DNA of 64,000 nucleotides from positions 146,662 to 210,661 of the forward strand of contig NW_005200902.1 of NCBI RefSeq assembly GCF_000372725.1, read 5' to 3'. Made by a program: the position numbers and the translations under genes. Source of the DNA: Emiliania huxleyi CCMP1516 (lineage: Eukaryota; Haptophyta; Isochrysidales; Noelaerhabdaceae). Shown here piece after piece: positions 59,961 to 64,000 of the stretch (positions are counted from its first letter, which is position 1; each line of letters opens with the position of its first letter). A model generated the notes under the pieces. That model had not been told where the DNA came from, searched no databases, and worked only from the letters and a program-made list of their open reading frames with translations.

Positions 59961-60991
59961 TGCTGTACGGCCCCGGCATCGCCTCCCCTGGCTTAGCTCT
60001 CAGTCAAGATATTGTGGACATGGTTGGCCTCTACAATATATACACTGACACTGAACCTCCCAGAGCTCGTCCCGGTCCGTCACGGCCATCCTCGGCCTCC
60101 GGAGGGCCCCCGGCCGCGGCGCGGTGCGGCGGAGTCACAAATCCGACGGCAGAGCACCGGGACGCGGTCGGGCGATCTAAGGCCCAGTGAGGCGTATGCA
60201 TTGCCCACCCAGGACTATCATCTGGACCTATCAACAGGGGCTGGAGCCGAGCAGGAGGGCCCGGCGCACAACCCCTTGTTCAACTCACCCTCCACACCCC
60301 GTAATACTGACCCATCCCCCATATCCGCCATCGCGGTGACACCTGACACCTCTGAAACACGGCGTGTATGGGCTATATGGCGCGCTGAGGGTGTGTGGAG
60401 TGTGGTGTGTGCCACACACCAGCACAAGCAAACGGCCCATCGTTGCCGTTCATCGCGCTGCGGCCAGTCTCAGCACCGCCCAGCGAGCGCGTGGGCGTGT
60501 GTGCCGTGTGGCTGGCGTGACAACTCTCTGGACTCTGGTTAGCGCTCCATTCAAAGAATTCGCGCCAGCGACTCGCCCGCATCTAACGGAGCGTGTCAAC
60601 ACCTCCCGAGTGGCGGTGTTAACACGTTTGAACACCTCTACGGCTGTGGTGTTAACCGTTAACGTTTGAACACCGTGTTAACGTTAATCCACCAGCCCTG
60701 TGGGGGCCCCCCTGGCCCAGACCGGACGAGAGACCGCGGGCTAGACACGACGAGAGAGACCGCCCGCGAGACCGCGGCCGCGGCCCAGACCCGAGACCGC
60801 ACGAGACCCCAGAGCCCAGACGGTTCCGCAGACGCATGCCCAGACGTGAGACGACTCCTTCTCTCGCGGCGTCTCGCTGGCGTCTCGCCGCGCGTCGATA
60901 GTTCTCTCCTCAACACACTCTGGCTATCTCTCTCACGTAGATCTGTGGAAGCTGTCGACTCACTACACGACTCGCGCCCGCCCGTATTGCG

Positions 60992-61690
60992 TCAGGAGCT
61001 ATTACCTCCCACCTCCGGCGCGACATCGCACAACGCTCTCTCGAGATCGTACCTCGCCACGTCCCGCCACGTCCCGGGCTGTCTCCGTCGCGGGCTCGGC
61101 GGCGGCAAAGGCGGCGGGGGTGACGACGGCGGCGGCGGGGGTGACGACGGCGGCAGCGGCGGGCTCGAGGGCGGCGGCGACGGCGACGGCGGCGGTGGCA
61201 GCGACGGCGGCGGCGGCGGTAGACCTGGCGGCGACGGCGGGTGTGGCGGGCACAAAGTCCAACGACCGCACGTGACCGGACATGCACCGGAATCAACTCG
61301 GTAGTTGTCGAGGCCGCCCCCACAGCACGAATGGGGATGCGGTGGAAGCTCATTGCTACACGCCGTGTTCGCGAGGGCGTTCGACACTAGCGATTTGGGC
61401 CCACTGGTCAGCCAGCTGCATGGATAAAAGTGGTAAACCGTGCCTGTGTTCCATCTGCTTATGAAGTATTTGTGCTCCACCCTAACCTTCGTTCCAGACG
61501 GATCCGCGCCGCACGGTTGCGTAGGTGGCAGCGACGGCGGAGGCGGGCTCGTGAGGGTCGCTAGTGTGGGGGTGAAAGCGTGACAAGCAGTATTGCGAGA
61601 CTCCTCAGAGGAATCATAAAATTTGAAGATGTCGTTTTGTTCTTGTACTACATGGTCGAAAAAATTAAACCAGGCCGACCATCCCGACAC
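60992..61690 (-). CDS. Pro-rich / Cys-containing ORF, possibly part of a secreted protein
   Basis: An open frame of 232 codons. An N-terminal part of ordinary composition (WSAWFNFFDHVVQEQNDIFK, NTGTVYHFYPCSWLTSG) is followed by CGGGLDNYRVDSGACPVTCG and a SPPPP linker of the kind seen in the other secreted proteins here. No signal peptide at this start, so upstream exons may be missing. It directly adjoins the virus-like gene at 61708. No family recognised. Confidence 0.4.
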   Translation of the reverse strand: MSGWSAWFNFFDHVVQEQNDIFKFYDSSEESRNTACHAFTPTLATLTSPPPPSLPPTQPCGADPSGTKVRVEHKYFISRWNTGTVYHFYPCSWLTSGPKSLVSNALANTACSNELPPHPHSCCGGGLDNYRVDSGACPVTCGRWTLCPPHPPSPPGLPPPPPSLPPPPSPSPPPSSPPLPPSSPPPPPSSPPPPLPPPSPRRRQPGTWRDVARYDLERALCDVAPEVGGNSS

Positions 61691-61707
61691 TTATCCGACA
61701 GTGCCTC

Positions 61708-62105
61708 TCACACAAAGACGATGCCGAACCGGTCTTCAATGTGGCGCTTGGCCTTCTGCAGGTCCGGGAGAGAGACCAGAGCAGCCAGCGGCTCCAGAAG
61801 CCGGCGCTCTCCACTGCACGGGAAAGGTTGTCGACCCCCCAGTGCACGATGTTTTTTTCCGTCCCCCCGGTCTGTTTGAGGGAGTCCGGCACATTGCCGG
61901 CGTGGCGAACGAGGTAGCGCACCATCCGCGCGGGCTCGCCGTGGATGGTGAAGTCGCTCGCTCCCGCCTGGCCGAACTCGACCGACTTGCCGGTGTCGAT
62001 GACCTCTATCCGCCATTTTTTGTTGCGGTTGTGGGGTCGTCTCAGGCGAACGCGAATCTTGGGCTTGGATGCGTAAACCCGCTTCCCCATGACCTTTTGA
62101 ACCAT
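61708..62105 (-). pseudogene. Giant-virus-type protein resembling DUF5754, frameshifted near its end
   Basis: ATG 62105 starts a small basic protein: ASKPKIRVRLRRPHNRNKKW, GKSVEFGQAGASDFTIHGEP, MVRYLVRH and AGFWSRWLLWSL. The pattern (basic strand, 'K-x-V-x-FG-x-x-G-x-x-D-F-T', 'R-Y-x-x-RH', 'W-S-R-W-x-L-W') is one I associate with the DUF5754 family of algal nucleocytoplasmic large DNA viruses. A one-base slip in TCTCTCTCCC near 61757 shifts the final segment (LPDLQKAKRHIEDRFG) into another frame. The region looks less GC-rich than its surroundings. Endogenised viral DNA is the favoured reading; an ordinary algal homologue is possible. Confidence 0.6.
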
Positions 62106-62122
62106 GCTGCGGGAAATTGTAA

Positions 62123-62922
62123 CTAGCTGCCCGAGCGGTGCCGGTTTCTAATACTCGGTCTCGCATTGTCGATTCCCCTTGAGAGCCAAGCCCTGTTCAT
62201 TTTCAGCACCTCCTTGGATATGTGGTCATAGTATGGTTCGAAGGTCCTAAACTTACGGGACACGTACGCGCGAATCTCGTTGGACTTGTCATAGTAAGAT
62301 GCTTTCTTTCGCCCATGCACACCATCCGGATAGCGTACTCCGGGAAGTCGGGCCGGCGTGTAGAACAACACTGTCCGGTCGTTGAGCCACGCACGGGTCG
62401 AGAGGTCGAAATCGAGCCCTATGCCACCCTGTCCTGCTGCGCTAAAGTTGGCGTCAAACTCCCCTAAGGAGAAGAAGTCTTTCTTTTGGATGAGAAGCGG
62501 ACCGATGTCCACGCACGCAACATACTGGACGCGTTCGACGCGCGGGAAGTCGTCGCTGTGTACAAGCGCGGCGAACGGAGCCGTTCGTGTTTTCCGTGGT
62601 TCCACGGCGTGGTCGTACCCACATTCATCCCGATGATGGACAGTCGCGGATCGCGTGCGTACAGTCTCGCGACGGTGTCAAGGTAGGCGCATCCGACGGG
62701 GGGCGCCGCGTCGTCCTGAACGAAAGCCAGCACATCTCCAGACGCAACGCGCGCCAGCTTGTTGTACGCCCGAATCTCATGAATGTTGCGAGAGAAGAGA
62801 ATAGTGTCCGCAGTGGTGTTCAACCAGTCAAGGTCCGCACCATTCCGAGAGTCCACGTTGACCAGGAGTTCCACGCCATCGCATTGCTTCCATCTAGCGA
62901 GGATGCGTATGTTGGATGACAT
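62123..62922 (-). pseudogene. Glycosyltransferase-like gene, frameshifted, next to the virus-like gene
   Basis: ATG 62922 begins MSSNIRILARWKQCDGVELL, then TADTILFSRNIHEIRAYNKL, DVLAFVQDDAAPP (acidic metal-binding motif of GT2-like enzymes) and LSIIGMNVG. Around 62595-62610 the frame shifts by one base, and the other frame continues VQYVACVDIGPLLIQKKDFF, LGEFDANFSAAGQGGIGLDF and DLSTRAWLNDRT, then stops at 62123. Both halves are clearly protein-like, so this is one gene with an indel. It is intronless, unlike host genes, and lies 17 bp from the DUF5754-like gene on the same strand, consistent with a compact viral origin. Confidence 0.65.
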
Positions 62923-63243
62923 GTTGAAGACTGGACGATGACGCTGAGCAGCATTGCCGCTCGAGTTACAACAAAAGGTCAGAGAATGCCTTCACCATGG
63001 ACCATGCACGAACGCGCATCCGTTTCAGGTTTGCGGTCGCCTCCGAATTTCGGATTGTGTGTGTCAGAGCAATGACGTCCACGTGTAAAATGGCCTCCTT
63101 GTCTCTCTAGTCTCTAGATTGAAGATGCGCGCTCTACCACTAAAGTTCTCTCTGCGGCCCCGAACACGAAGTTCCAAGACCAAGTTGGAGGGGCGGGGGC
63201 GCGCCGGCGGCCCGCGCCGCCGCGCAACATACTCATGGAATCC
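62923..63243. other. Spacer; nothing recognised
   Basis: No convincing coding frame. It separates the virus-like block from a host-type gene with typical introns. Confidence 0.5.
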
Positions 63244-64000
63244 TCAAAGTGCCGCTCCTCCGCTCGCCCCCACGACGGGCAGCCACAGCGCGCTCGCGCC
63301 GCAGCAGCCGACGTCCACGCGCAATGCCACGTCGCTGTTTGCGGCGGCGCGGGTCGGGTCGTACAAGGAGAGGCCGAGGGCGACGGCGTTGCCGGCGGGC
63401 ACCTACAGGAATGTTCCAGGAAATGTCTAAGAGAGGTCCTGCACGGAAGCAGGCTCGTGCGGTCGGCGGGCACGTCGGTGCAGAGGGCCGCCATCCGCAC
63501 CACCACCTCCCCTGCGCCACCGGCCGGCACGTCCCAGTTGTCCCTGACGTCGTCCGGGCGCAGGTACCTACGGGGAGGTCCCACAAGTCCCCGGGGTGTT
63601 CCTCTCTCATCCGTGATGCCGTCCGGGCGCAAGCACGGCGGGTCCGGCCCTCGGTGCCACACGTCGCGCGCGCCGAAGGAGAGGAGCTCGAGCTCGCCTG
63701 TGGATGAGTCTTTCTTCACTACTCATGATCCATTAGCCGGATGAGAGGAGCTCGAGCTCGCCTGTGGAGGAGTCTTTCTTCACTACTCATGATCCATTAG
63801 CCGGATGAGAGGAGCTCGAGCTCGCCTGTGGAGGAGTCTTTCTTCACTACTCATGATCCATTAGCCGGATGAGAGGAGCTCGAGCTCGCCTGCCGGCACA
63901 CCCCCGCTCGCTCGGCTCCTCTCGGCTCCGCTCGGCTCGTCTCGGCTCGTCTCGGCTCGTCTCGCCGTTTGGCGCCATCGAGAAGACGCGCGCCGCGAGC
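63244..64000 (-). CDS. Hypothetical protein, 5' part beyond the window
   Basis: Minus-strand exons joined by three introns give one frame: ELELLSFGARDVWHRGPD, then after a 69-nt GT-AG intron (63568-63636) YLRPDDVRDNWDVPAGG, GEVVVRMAALCTD, then after a 71-nt GT-AG intron (63403-63473) VPAGNAVALGLSLYDPTR, DVALRVDVGCCGASALWLPV and stop at 63246-63244. The upstream intron 63698-63889 (GC-AG) is three tandem 64-nt units. All three introns have the downstream exon start copied at the donor. The beta-strand-rich product has no recognised family. Confidence 0.6.
63698..63889 (-). repeat. Intron made of three tandem 64-nt units
   Basis: On the plus strand, units start at 63740, 63804 and 63868 (GGATGAGAGGAGCTCGAGCT), a 64-bp period. 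63698-63889 is exactly 192 = 3 x 64. On the coding strand each unit starts GCGAGCTCGAGCTCCTCTC and ends CCACAG (a donor-like GC and an acceptor AG), and the exon after the last unit also starts GCGAGCTCGAGCTCCTCTC. Confidence 0.9.

Larger units (their letters stand above)
59310..60991. other. Intergenic; R4 copy B and R3 copy B, otherwise nothing coding
   Basis: After the two repeats (59448-59713, 59737-59960), the stretch 59961-60991 has only short frames. 60595-60700 shows repeated GTTAAC-type words (TTAACACG, GTTAACCGTTAACG), locally AT-richer. Confidence 0.5.

Overview
The window is nuclear DNA of a unicellular photosynthetic eukaryote. It is GC-rich, intron-bearing, and has long intergenic spaces, dispersed repeats and one 100-N scaffold gap. 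A haptophyte alga (Emiliania/Chrysochromulina/Prymnesium type) fits best. The evidence is a Tab2-like photosystem-translation factor, an OPR/RAP organelle RNA-binding protein, a Rubisco-LSMT-like SET protein, secreted Pro-rich/Cys-rich proteins, many GC-AG introns, and a relic resembling an algal giant-virus gene. A pelagophyte or another GC-rich alga cannot be excluded. No rRNA, tRNA, CRISPR array or bacterial operon structure was found.

Layout. 0.1-2.9 kb: a TKL-type protein kinase cut by about ten short introns. 2.9-4.6 kb: repeats, including a perfect palindrome. 4.6-7.3 kb: a young Ty1/copia-type LTR element with apparently identical 193-bp LTRs that kept integrase but has no reverse transcriptase. 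7.3-17.7 kb: a sulfotransferase, a nucleotide-sugar glycosyltransferase, a hypothetical gene, an IAH1-like GDSL esterase, an FAD monooxygenase and a methyltransferase, the last two divergent from a 210-bp spacer. 18.0-25.5 kb: two large genes, a leishmanolysin-type metalloprotease with a polytopic C-terminus, and a secreted-looking protein joining a tubulin-tyrosine-ligase fold to a beta-propeller and three near-identical Cys-rich repeats. 26.3-37.2 kb: a hypothetical gene, a SET/LSMT protein, a membrane protein, a Cys/Pro-rich secreted protein and a short-chain dehydrogenase. 37.2-41.1 kb: a repeat-rich gene desert. 41.1-49.5 kb: MsrB, the scaffold gap, a Tab2-like gene, an OPR/RAP protein, a thioredoxin-fold gene with an in-frame TGA exactly at the redox position (candidate selenoprotein), and a PAS-plus-membrane protein. 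49.5-53.4 kb: a repeat carrying a hAT-type MITE, then a broken kinase. 53.4-59.3 kb: a predicted lytic polysaccharide monooxygenase fused to a blue-copper domain, and a Q/P-rich gene. 59.3-64 kb: repeats, a Pro-rich ORF, two frameshifted genes of possible giant-virus origin, and the 3' part of an unknown gene.

The strongest general signal is in the introns. Nearly all are about 64-77 nt. Most start with GC rather than GT. In most, the first 10-30 nt of the intron are a near copy of the first 10-30 nt of the downstream exon. Two introns are exact multiples of a unit (2 x 68 and 3 x 64 nt). Many carry a decanucleotide array of the form CCGAGATNNN, usually on the coding strand. This looks like an active intron-creating process, either tandem duplication or insertion with long target duplications, caught at several stages.

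The genes do not form one pathway. Several concern extracellular or surface biology (M8 protease, secreted TTL/propeller, Cys/Pro-rich protein, LPMO-cupredoxin, sulfotransferase, glycosyltransferases). Others concern plastid gene expression or redox repair (Tab2, OPR/RAP, LSMT, MsrB, thioredoxin-like). Exon boundaries are inferred from reading frame and motif continuity only.
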